Shown: one piece after another, positions 7,172 to 13,415 of the stretch
How positions within the stretch are numbered: the first letter of the stretch is position 1
Layout of the letters: each line of letters begins with the position of its first letter
Assembly (NCBI GenBank): GCA_022866585.1
Contig: JALHUP010000182.1
Location: 1-13,415, forward strand
DNA: 13,415 nt
Origin: Candidatus Zixiibacteriota bacterium
GTDB lineage: Bacteria; Zixibacteria; MSB-5A5; SM1-73
Reading direction: 5' to 3'
Notes under the pieces: generated by a model
What the model saw: the letters and a program-made list of their open reading frames with translations, nothing else
What the model was told of the DNA's origin: nothing
The model's database searches: none
Position numbers and translations under genes: made by a program

Positions 7172-8298
7172 AGATGGTTCGACCATGCTTGCCATTTAGA
7201 GTCATTTTAGCCGGAGGAAAGACCGGAGGACATATTTTTCCAGCAATAGCCATGGCAGAAGAGTTTAAAAGAAGATTTCCGGAAAGCAAAGTTATCTTCG
7301 TCGGCACTAAAGATGGTTTGGAGTCCAAGATCGTGCCCCAACATGGTTTTAAGTTGATTTTCATTTGTGCCAGAGGTTTGAAGAGAAGGGCAAGCCTGAG
7401 GAATCTTATGCTTCCATGTTATGTTCTGAAGAGCCTATATCAATCCTTAAGAATCTTGAATGAGGAAAGACCGGATTTGGTGGTGGGGACCGGAGGATAT
7501 GTGAGTTTCCCCGTGGTTCTTTCTGCCCGCTTAAAAAATATCCCCACCTTGATTCAAGAGCAGAATAGCTATCCCGGAGTTTCAACCCGCATTTTGGCAT
7601 TCTTAGTGGACCGAGTCTGTTTATCTTACTTAAGTTCGATGAATTATTTTTTAACTAAAAAAAAATTGAAGGTTATCGGAAATCCAGTAAGGGCGGAGAT
7701 AGTTTCGGCAAACAGACATGAAGCTTTGAGGAAATTCAACCTGGTTCCAAACAAAAAAACCATATTCATCTTCGGCGGCAGTCAGGGAGCACACGCCATA
7801 AATCAGGCGGTTTCGAATAGCCTGGATTTGCTTTCAGAGAATTGGCAACTTCTGTGGCAGACCGGCGAGAGCGATTTTGTTTTAGTATCCGAAAAAGCTA
7901 AAGGGAAAAAAATCAAATGTGCGGTTTTATCATTTATTGAAGACATGCGGTCTGCTTATGCGGCATCCGATTTGGTGGTCTCCAGAGCAGGAGCTTTGAC
8001 CTTAGCGGAGATTTGTGCCTGCGGCAAACCATCTCTTCTGATACCCTACCCTTTTGCTACTGCGGATCATCAAAGATATAATGCGGAAGCCCTGCAAAAA
8101 GAAGGTGCGGCGGAGATGATTTTGCAAAAGGATCTAACCCCAGAACTCCTTGCGGGAAAACTTTCTTCTCTTCTCTCCGATGAGGAGAAATTAAAAAGAA
8201 TGGCTGAACAGAGCAAAAAGATGGGAAAACCTGATGCCACATCTCTTTTGGTTAACGAGATGGAGAAACTGCTGAAAAAAGGTAGCGGCAGGTTTTAG
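7168..8298 (+). CDS. murG: UDP-GlcNAc:lipid I GlcNAc transferase MurG
   Basis: Membrane-associated GT-B glycosyltransferase that adds GlcNAc to lipid I to make lipid II. Motifs: N-terminal glycine-rich loop AGGKTGGHIFPAIA (15-28) with H22, GTGGYVSFP (107-115), IQEQNSYPG (129-137), GNPVR (171-175), GGSQGAHAIN (203-212), and the UDP-GlcNAc site SRAGALTLAE (272-281) with PYPFATADHQ..NA (293-306). The loop has K where the common form GGGTGGH has G. Length 376 is near normal. The ATG at 7168 overlaps the ftsW stop; a second ATG two codons later is possible. The last residues (KKGSGRF) and the stop codon lie in a small palindromic repeat, so the C-terminus may have been altered. Confidence 0.96.
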   Translation: MKMVRPCLPFRVILAGGKTGGHIFPAIAMAEEFKRRFPESKVIFVGTKDGLESKIVPQHGFKLIFICARGLKRRASLRNLMLPCYVLKSLYQSLRILNEERPDLVVGTGGYVSFPVVLSARLKNIPTLIQEQNSYPGVSTRILAFLVDRVCLSYLSSMNYFLTKKKLKVIGNPVRAEIVSANRHEALRKFNLVPNKKTIFIFGGSQGAHAINQAVSNSLDLLSENWQLLWQTGESDFVLVSEKAKGKKIKCAVLSFIEDMRSAYAASDLVVSRAGALTLAEICACGKPSLLIPYPFATADHQRYNAEALQKEGAAEMILQKDLTPELLAGKLSSLLSDEEKLKRMAEQSKKMGKPDATSLLVNEMEKLLKKGSGRF

Positions 8299-8303
8299 CC
8301 TGC
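8288..8303. repeat. Small palindrome spanning the murG stop codon
   Basis: GCAGG (8288-8292) and CCTGC (8299-8303) form a five-base-pair stem whose loop contains the murG TAG stop. With the preceding GGTAGCG it resembles one half of a dispersed palindromic repeat. There is no T-run, so it is not an intrinsic terminator. The evidence is a short stem only. Confidence 0.35.
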
Positions 8304-8317
8304 AAATATAAAAAGTC

Positions 8318-9691
8318 ATGAAATTTAAAAAAATAAAACATATCCACTTTGTTGGGATTGGTGGAGCGGGGATGTCCGGGATCGCGGAGCTTTTGTTTAA
8401 TCTGGGTTACAAGGTTACTGGATCTGATATGAAGTCTACGGAAACCACCCAAAGACTGCAAAATCTAGGGATAAAGATTTTTTACCAGCATCAAGAGGAG
8501 AACGTAGCCTTCTCGGATGTGGTGGTCATCTCCTCCGCGGTCAAAGAAACAAATCCCGAGGTGGTCTTTGCTAAAAGAAACAAAATTCCAGTGGTCAAAA
8601 GGGCGGAGATGCTGGGCGAGTTGATGAGAATGAAATATGGCATAGGAATCGCCGGCACTCATGGCAAAACCACCACCACCTCGATGGTGGGTGAAGTCCT
8701 GTCTGAGGGGGGACTGGACCCCACCATCGTGGTGGGAGGAAGGGTGATCAATTTAGGCTCTCATGCCAAGCTGGGGAATGGTGAATTTCTGGTGGCTGAA
8801 GCGGATGAATTCGATCGCTCCTTTTTACGCCTTACCCCCACCATCGCGGTGGTCACCACCCTGGAGGCGGAACACTTAGATTATTATAAAAATTTCGAAG
8901 AGATCAAATCTGTTTTTTTGGAGTTTGTGAACAAGGTCCCCTTTTATGGCCGGGTGATATTATGTTTGGATGAGGAGAGCTTAGTCGATCTTTTGCCCCA
9001 AATAGAAAGACCCATCACCACCTATGGATTTTCATCTCAGGCGGACTTGCAAGCCAACTCACTTTCTTTTGTTGAAAATCGCAGCAGGTTCAAGGTGAAA
9101 CAAAAAGGCAAAGAGTTAGGAGAGGTGTTGTTATCGGTTCCCGGAATTCACAATGTCAAGAATTCACTGGCGGCCATTGCAGTTGGACTTGAGCTGGAAA
9201 TCCCCTGGGAGAAGATTCAAAAAGGGCTTTCGGATTTCAAGGGAGTCAACAGAAGATTTGAGATTAAGGGGATAAATAAAGGAGTGATGGTGGTGGACGA
9301 TTATGCTCATCACCCCACCGAAATTGAGGCTACCCTGAAAGGAGCCCGCTCCGGCTGGAAGAAAAGAGTCGTCTGTGTGTTTCAGCCTCACCTCTATTCT
9401 CGAACCAAAGATTTTCATAAAGAATTCGGTCGGTCGTTTTTTGACTCGGATATTTTGATAGTCACCGATGTTTATCCCGCCCGGGAAGACCCCATTCCCG
9501 GAGTAAGCGGTGAGATGGTTTATTTAGCCGCTAAAGAATATGGGCATAAAAACGCCTTCTACATTCCCCGGAAGGAGGAGATAGCATCTTTTCTTTTGAA
9601 GATAGTGAAAGAAAATGACATGGTGATCACCATGGGAGCAGGAGACATTTACAAAATCGGAACAGAACTTTTAATGATGCTTTCGAGTTAA
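8318..9691 (+). CDS. murC: UDP-N-acetylmuramate:L-alanine ligase MurC
   Basis: First Mur ligase, cytoplasmic; joins L-alanine to UDP-MurNAc using ATP. 457 residues of normal layout: nucleotide-fold N-terminus HFVGIGGAGMSGIAELL (10-26), ISSAV (71-75), ATP-binding loop AGTHGKTTTT (112-121), AEADEFDRSFL (160-170), TLEAEHLDYY (181-190), GIHNVKNSLAAI (276-287), GVNRRFE (309-315), DDYAHHPTEI (327-336), FQPHLYSRT (355-363), DVYPAREDPIPGVSG (384-398) and GAGDI (440-444). It begins 20 bases after the murG stop, without a visible Shine-Dalgarno. The gene that follows is ftsQ, not murB or ddl as in many clusters. Confidence 0.97.
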   Translation: MKFKKIKHIHFVGIGGAGMSGIAELLFNLGYKVTGSDMKSTETTQRLQNLGIKIFYQHQEENVAFSDVVVISSAVKETNPEVVFAKRNKIPVVKRAEMLGELMRMKYGIGIAGTHGKTTTTSMVGEVLSEGGLDPTIVVGGRVINLGSHAKLGNGEFLVAEADEFDRSFLRLTPTIAVVTTLEAEHLDYYKNFEEIKSVFLEFVNKVPFYGRVILCLDEESLVDLLPQIERPITTYGFSSQADLQANSLSFVENRSRFKVKQKGKELGEVLLSVPGIHNVKNSLAAIAVGLELEIPWEKIQKGLSDFKGVNRRFEIKGINKGVMVVDDYAHHPTEIEATLKGARSGWKKRVVCVFQPHLYSRTKDFHKEFGRSFFDSDILIVTDVYPAREDPIPGVSGEMVYLAAKEYGHKNAFYIPRKEEIASFLLKIVKENDMVITMGAGDIYKIGTELLMMLSS

Positions 9692-9697
9692 ACTTAT

Positions 9698-10531
9698 ATG
9701 AGGTGGACAATTGTTTTTGCGATATCCATTCTACTCATTTCGACATTGTGCGGGACATATATATTTGTCTCCCATTCCCCCAGGTTCAATTTGGCAAGAA
9801 TTTATGTCCAGGGAAATCATAAAGTGAGCGAAAAAGAAATTTTTGAAAAGGTCAAAATAAAGTTAGGCACCAATATTTTCCGCATGAATCTGGGGATAAT
9901 TGAAAACCTGGTCAGAGAAGATAAAAGGATAAAAGAAGTGTGGGTGAAAAGAATGCTCCCTAACCAGATCTTAATTGAGGTGGAAGAGAAAAAGCCGGCA
10001 TTGTGGATAAATTTGCCCGAGGGGCTGTTCGGTTTGTCCCAAGATCAGGAGATAATTCCTTTGGAGGAAGAAGACTTTGACCAGGACCTGCCGGTGGTTA
10101 CCGGCTTGACATTCCAATCTGATTTTGGAAAAAAGAATCTAAAGGCAAAGCCTTATGAATGGTGGCCTAACAAGAAAGCTAAATTGGCTTTAGATTTTTA
10201 TAAGATCTTGTTGGAACAAGATTCGAGTTTTATGGAACTTATATCCGAGATAAGCCTATCGGACGAGAGCAATCTGGTCTTCTACCTCATTCCCTATGGG
10301 ACCCAGGTGAACATGGGAAAAGGGAGTTTCAAGAAGAAATTAAAAAGGGTAAAAGCCTTCTTGGATTATGAAGGAAAAACAGAAGATCTGGCTGGCTTAG
10401 ATCTCAGGTTCAAAGATCAAGTGGTGGTGAAAAAATCTTTGCCGGAATTGATCCCCTCGGATTCTTGTGATTCCCAAAGCCGGTTGCCTGAAATGAAGCA
10501 AAAAGGCTTGGGCGGAAAAGGAAATTTATAA
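9698..10531 (+). CDS. ftsQ: Cell division protein FtsQ/DivIB
   Basis: Bitopic membrane protein of the divisome that connects the FtsA/FtsZ side with the septal synthases. 277 residues: very short cytoplasmic N-terminus, one transmembrane helix (about 3-25, hydrophobic from VFAISILLIS on), then a POTRA domain (about 30-97) with the typical RIYVQGNHKVSEKEI (34-48), GTNIF (57-61) and IKEVWVKRMLPNQILIEVEEKKPA (78-101), and a less conserved beta domain. This arrangement and its position before ftsA identify it. The tail from about 250 is polar and rich in Ser, Lys and Gly, and is probably disordered. It starts six bases after murC with no Shine-Dalgarno upstream; AGGTGG lies directly after the ATG instead. 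Confidence 0.9.
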   Translation: MRWTIVFAISILLISTLCGTYIFVSHSPRFNLARIYVQGNHKVSEKEIFEKVKIKLGTNIFRMNLGIIENLVREDKRIKEVWVKRMLPNQILIEVEEKKPALWINLPEGLFGLSQDQEIIPLEEEDFDQDLPVVTGLTFQSDFGKKNLKAKPYEWWPNKKAKLALDFYKILLEQDSSFMELISEISLSDESNLVFYLIPYGTQVNMGKGSFKKKLKRVKAFLDYEGKTEDLAGLDLRFKDQVVVKKSLPELIPSDSCDSQSRLPEMKQKGLGGKGNL

Positions 10532-10533
10532 AG

Positions 10534-10540
10534 AAAGAGG
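10534..10540 (+). promoter_or_regulatory. Ribosome binding site that fixes the TTG start of ftsA
   Basis: AAAGAGG lies six bases before a TTG at 10547. No in-frame ATG exists before the first conserved strand of FtsA (LIVGLDIGTTK), so this site and the rare start codon are taken as real. Confidence 0.75.
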
Positions 10541-10546
10541 CGACTT

Positions 10547-11773
10547 TTGGGAAAGCAAAACTTAATCGTCGGTTTAGACATTGGAACCACCAAGATAGCT
10601 GTAATCATCTCGGAGTTGGAAGAGTCAGGTCCGCCCAGGATTGTGGGGATGGGGACTTCGCGCTCTGAGGGGTTGAAAAGAGGGGTGGTGATCAATTTAG
10701 AGAAGACGGTGGAGTCCATAACCAAAGCGCTGGAGGATGCAGAGATGATGGCCGGGGTTAAGGTGAACTCGGTTTTCGCCGGCATTGCCGGAGATCACAT
10801 TCGGAGCATCAACAGCCGGGGGGTGATCGCCCTCTCTGGCTCGGGTAGCGAGATCTCTTCAAAAGACGTGGAACGAGTAATCAATGCCGCCAGAGCCGTA
10901 GCTTTGCCTATGGATCGGGAGATCATTCACGTTTTACCTCAGGAATACACGGTGGATGACCAGTCCGGGATCAAGGATCCTATCGGCATGTCCGGGGTGA
11001 GGCTGGAGGCGGAGGTGCACATCGTCACCGGTGCTGTCACTTCTGCCCAGAATATTTACAGAAGCGTAAAAAAAGCGGGGTTGGAGGTTTGCGATTTAGT
11101 GCTCCAGCCACTGGCTTCCAGCTATGCGCTTCTTTCCCCGGAGGAGGAGGAGTTGGGGGTAGCATTGATCGACTTAGGAGGCGGAACCACCGACATCGCC
11201 ATTTTCCACGACGGCTCCATTCGGCACACGGCGGTAATCGGTCTGGGAGGCAACAACGTGACCAACGACATTGCCATCGGTTTAAGAACCCCGGTGGAAC
11301 AGGCGGAGGAGATCAAAAAGTCCTATGGATGCGCACTCTCCAGCTTGGTCGATTCGGACGAGATGATCAAAGTCCCGGGAGTGGGGGGACGTGGACCAAA
11401 AGAGATTTCCCGCGGGGTCTTAGCCGCCATCATCGAGCCCCGAGCCGAGGAGATATTCAGCCTGGTTTTAAGGGAGATTAAAAAGACCAATTACTCCGAC
11501 CTTTTAGTGGCTGGAGTCGTTCTGACCGGAGGAGGTTCTTTGATGGAGGGGATGATAGAATTGGCAGAGCAAATATTTGACATGCCGGCAAAAAAAGGGA
11601 TACCGCAGGGATTCAGCGGTTTGGTGGATTTAGTCTCCACTCCCATTCACTCCACCGGAGTGGGGTTGATTCTTTACGGGTTGGAGCAGCTGAAAGATGG
11701 AAAATCCAAAGGGGGCTCAAAAGAAAAAGGCTGGTTTCGCAGAATGAAAAATCTATTTGGTCAATATTTCTAA
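10547..11773 (+). CDS. ftsA: Cell division protein FtsA
   Basis: Actin-like ATPase that anchors FtsZ filaments to the membrane and recruits later divisome proteins. 408 residues: phosphate-1 motif GLDIGTTK (9-16), the FtsA-specific 1C subdomain (about 85-165, with PQEYTVDD at 131-138), phosphate-2 motif LIDLGGGTTDIAIF (207-220), adenosine motif LTGGGSLMEG (326-335), and a C-terminal amphipathic segment KGWFRRMKNLFGQYF (394-408), which should be the membrane-targeting helix after a flexible Gly/Ser/Lys linker (383-393). The start is TTG with a good ribosome binding site. It lies 15 bases after ftsQ and 26 before ftsZ. The base composition of ftsA and ftsZ is clearly more GC-rich than that of murE and murF. 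Confidence 0.96.
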   Translation: MGKQNLIVGLDIGTTKIAVIISELEESGPPRIVGMGTSRSEGLKRGVVINLEKTVESITKALEDAEMMAGVKVNSVFAGIAGDHIRSINSRGVIALSGSGSEISSKDVERVINAARAVALPMDREIIHVLPQEYTVDDQSGIKDPIGMSGVRLEAEVHIVTGAVTSAQNIYRSVKKAGLEVCDLVLQPLASSYALLSPEEEELGVALIDLGGGTTDIAIFHDGSIRHTAVIGLGGNNVTNDIAIGLRTPVEQAEEIKKSYGCALSSLVDSDEMIKVPGVGGRGPKEISRGVLAAIIEPRAEEIFSLVLREIKKTNYSDLLVAGVVLTGGGSLMEGMIELAEQIFDMPAKKGIPQGFSGLVDLVSTPIHSTGVGLILYGLEQLKDGKSKGGSKEKGWFRRMKNLFGQYF

Positions 11774-11799
11774 CAATCTTTTTAGAGGGAGGAAAAGCT

Positions 11800-12957
11800 A
11801 TGTTTTTTGAACTTGACCCCAGCTATGAGAATCACGCCAGCATGAAGGTAGTTGGCGTAGGGGGGGCGGGAGGGAACGCTGTCAATCGGATGATCGATGC
11901 CCGTCTTTTGGGAGTCGATTTTATCGCCATCAACACCGATGCGCAGGATCTGAAAACCAACAAGGCTTCTCACCAGGTGCAGATCGGCAACCGTCTCACC
12001 AAAGGATTAGGAGCGGGAGCTTGTCCGGAGATCGGCAGAAAAGCGATAGAAGAGGAGCGTGATCTGGTGGCGGAGTCGCTGGCTGGAGCGGATATGGTCT
12101 TTGTCACCTGTGGGATGGGAGGAGGCACCGGCACCGGCGCCAGCCCCATCGTGGCAGAGATTGCCAAAGATCAAGGAGCTTTGACCATAGGAGTGGTCAC
12201 CAAACCCTTTGAGTTTGAGGGAAGGAAAAGAATGTCACGTGCCCTTATGGGGATAGAGGAATTGAAGGATAAAGTCGACACCTTAATCGTCATCCCTAAT
12301 CAAAAGCTCTTGGCTTTAGCCAGCAAGGAGACCGTGCTCACCGATTCCTTCAAGATGGCAGATGAGATTTTGCTTCAAGCCACCAAAGGCATCTCCGAGC
12401 TGATCACCGTTCCCGGACTTATCAACCTGGATTTTGCAGATGTGAAGACGGTCATGGCGGAGATGGGCGATGCTCTGTTTGGGATCGGCTGTAGTAGCGG
12501 AGAAAACAGGGCTAAGGAGGCCGCGACCCAGGCCATATCCTGTCCCCTTTTGGACAACGTCTCCATCTTCGGAGCTAAGGCGGTCTTAGTCAATATCACC
12601 GGAGGGTCAGACATGACCCTGTTGGAGGTAAGTGAGGCGGCTTCTTTGATCACCGAAGCCTCAGGCGAAGATGCCAACATTATTTTCGGTGCGGTGATAG
12701 ATGAAAATCTCAGAGGCGAGCTTAGGGTTACTGTGATCGCCACCGGCTTCGGCAACCATAACGATAAAAACGGAGCTGAGAAAGATCATACGGCTGATTT
12801 GTTTTCTTCTCGAAAGCGGGCCACAGAAAAACCTTTGTCGAAGTATAGAGATCCCGGGTGCGACTCGCAAAAGGTCTTGGAGAAAATTAAGGTTCAGTCT
12901 TACGCTTCGGACGATTTGGAGGTGCCAGCTTTTATCAGAAAACAAAATGGAAGTTAA
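11800..12957 (+). CDS. ftsZ: Cell division GTPase FtsZ
   Basis: Tubulin homologue that forms the cytokinetic ring in the cytoplasm. 385 residues: glycine-rich start VVGVGGAGGNAVNRM (17-31), NTDAQDL (45-51), tubulin signature GGGTGTGASP (107-116), KPFEFEG (135-141), IPNQKLL (165-171), the T7 catalytic loop NLDFADV (209-215) with D211 and D214, and the second domain up to TVIATGF (311-317). A charged linker of about 50 residues (318-369) leads to the conserved C-terminal peptide DDLEVPAFIRKQ (371-382), which binds FtsA. The ATG has the strongest ribosome binding site in the window, GAGGGAGG (11785-11792), as expected for an abundant protein. It is the last gene of the cluster here. Confidence 0.98.
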   Translation: MFFELDPSYENHASMKVVGVGGAGGNAVNRMIDARLLGVDFIAINTDAQDLKTNKASHQVQIGNRLTKGLGAGACPEIGRKAIEEERDLVAESLAGADMVFVTCGMGGGTGTGASPIVAEIAKDQGALTIGVVTKPFEFEGRKRMSRALMGIEELKDKVDTLIVIPNQKLLALASKETVLTDSFKMADEILLQATKGISELITVPGLINLDFADVKTVMAEMGDALFGIGCSSGENRAKEAATQAISCPLLDNVSIFGAKAVLVNITGGSDMTLLEVSEAASLITEASGEDANIIFGAVIDENLRGELRVTVIATGFGNHNDKNGAEKDHTADLFSSRKRATEKPLSKYRDPGCDSQKVLEKIKVQSYASDDLEVPAFIRKQNGS

Positions 12958-13018
12958 ATAATTTTGGTTTTTTTCGAGCAACGATGAAATGAAGATTGGA
13001 ATGTAAACCTTCATGGCG

Positions 13019-13124
13019 TGTTGAAAAAGTGGTTTTCGGAGTGCGAAAGCTTGCTTTCGCGATTTTTTGAAATTTAGGAAAACCGCACCAGCAAGCTGGT
13101 GCACTCCAATTTAGTTTTTCAACA
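13019..13124. repeat. Twin-hairpin inverted-repeat element downstream of ftsZ
   Basis: A 106-base segment is bounded by perfect inverted ends, TGTTGAAAAA (13019-13028) and TTTTTCAACA (13115-13124). Further in, GGAGTGC (13038-13044) matches GCACTCC (13101-13107), and GGTTTTC (13031-13037) matches GAAAACC (13078-13084). Two perfect eight-base-pair hairpins sit in the middle: GCGAAAGC/GCTTTCGC (13043-13060) and GCACCAGC/GCTGGTGC (13085-13102). The short repeat AATTTAG occurs twice in direct orientation (13071-13077, 13108-13114). It is too short to encode a protein and shows no clear target-site duplication. It looks like a non-autonomous mobile repeat. Confidence 0.75.
13043..13068 (+). terminator. 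Probable intrinsic terminator of the cluster after ftsZ
   Basis: The perfect stem GCGAAAGC/GCTTTCGC is followed after two bases by six T residues (13063-13068), the form of a Rho-independent terminator. It lies 86 bases after the ftsZ stop and is part of the inverted-repeat element around it, so the repeat may have supplied the terminator. The two-base loop is tight, so in RNA the inner pair would open. Confidence 0.55.
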
Positions 13125-13288
13125 GTTCCCTCAGGTTTACCAAATAGGTAAGGCTAATGACAATCGACTAAATTAAGTGGATATATTTGCATCCGGAGAT
13201 AATTCAGCTACGATTGGAGAAGTTGATAACCTGTAAGAGAACTCTCCATCCGTTAACTCATTTAGTTGCTAACCAAAAATCTTACACT
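13125..13288. other. Non-coding stretch without recognised features
   Basis: All frames on both strands are broken by frequent stops and no RNA gene is recognisable. Only weak pairings are visible: TTACC/GGTAA (13137-13151) and GGAGA-A-GTT with AACTCTCC (13216-13247, one bulged base). The bases between ftsZ and the repeat (12958-13018) likewise hold only a T-rich run (about 12968-12974) and a short ATGAAG/CTTCAT pairing (12989-13014). Confidence 0.5.
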
Positions 13289-13414
13289 TCAAAGCTCCTT
13301 CCTTTGATGGTGGTGACCAACATAGGCAGCTGAGGGCACAAAAGTGCCCAACTCAACCTCTAATCCCGCCTTTGGCGGGACATTCAGTTCCTCAAGAATC
13401 ACCTCCATCAACCA
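13289..13414 (-). CDS. Possible C-terminal end of an unidentified minus-strand gene (partial)
   Basis: Read on the minus strand from the window edge, one frame stays open for 41 codons and stops at TGA (13291-13289). It contains the phrases EVILEELNVPPKAGLEVELG and TFVPSAAYVGHHHQRKEL. The mix of charged and hydrophobic residues looks protein-like, and the gene would converge on ftsZ. I do not recognise a family. Against it, the same stretch contains two perfect palindromes, GGGCAC/GTGCCC (13334-13349) and CCCGCC/GGCGGG (13365-13379), which are common in intergenic repeats, and 41 codons can be open by chance. Confidence 0.3.
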   Translation of the reverse strand, partial: WLMEVILEELNVPPKAGLEVELGTFVPSAAYVGHHHQRKEL

Positions 13415-13415
13415 G

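Noticed and set aside
12661..13104. Minus-strand frame of about 147 codons across the ftsZ end
   Set aside because: Most of it is antisense to conserved ftsZ and the rest crosses the palindromic repeat; no family resemblance.
12958..13415. tRNA or other structured RNA gene after ftsZ
   Set aside because: No cloverleaf, CCA end or known RNA motif was found; only repeat palindromes.

Overview
The window is a bacterial dcw (division and cell wall) cluster of ten complete genes, all on the + strand: murE, murF, mraY, murD, ftsW, murG, murC, ftsQ, ftsA and ftsZ. They are preceded by the last 18 codons of another gene, which by position may be ftsI. All ten proteins keep their diagnostic motifs and look functional. 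The DNPR motif of MurE points to a meso-diaminopimelate peptidoglycan. FtsQ together with FtsA suits a didermic or otherwise Gram-negative-like bacterium. Moderate GC, many dispersed palindromic repeats and the lack of a close match to any model organism suggest an uncultured environmental lineage. I cannot name the phylum from sequence alone.

Layout: 1-2999 holds the upstream tail, murE and murF, closely packed, with murE and murF overlapping. 3000-3290 is a non-coding gap with a GC-rich twin-hairpin repeat, an extended -10 promoter candidate and a strongly structured leader in front of mraY (3291-4376). 4377-4558 is a second gap carrying a small inverted-repeat element with a possible target-site duplication. 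murD (4559-5944) follows, then a 102-base AT-rich gap. After that, ftsW, murG, murC, ftsQ, ftsA and ftsZ (6047-12957) run with overlaps or gaps of 26 bases or less. 12958-13415 is largely non-coding: a third twin-hairpin element that includes a terminator-like stem plus T-run, then a stretch without convincing genes, and at the edge a weak partial reading frame on the minus strand.

The genes form one pathway. MurC, MurD, MurE and MurF add L-Ala, D-Glu, meso-DAP and D-Ala-D-Ala to UDP-MurNAc in the cytoplasm. MraY transfers the product to a lipid carrier (lipid I) and MurG adds GlcNAc (lipid II). FtsW polymerises the glycan at the division site. FtsZ forms the ring, FtsA ties it to the membrane, and FtsQ links the cytoplasmic and periplasmic parts. 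murB and ddl, often found between murC and ftsQ, are not here.

The gene content is ordinary; the unusual part is between the genes. Four intergenic elements share one design: a short conserved outer sequence in inverted orientation, enclosing two hairpins whose cores differ in sequence but keep their pairing. One of them lies inside the mraY leader, whose first transcribed bases could also pair with the bases just before the ribosome binding site. Two gene ends (murE and murG) also run into repeat-like sequence.
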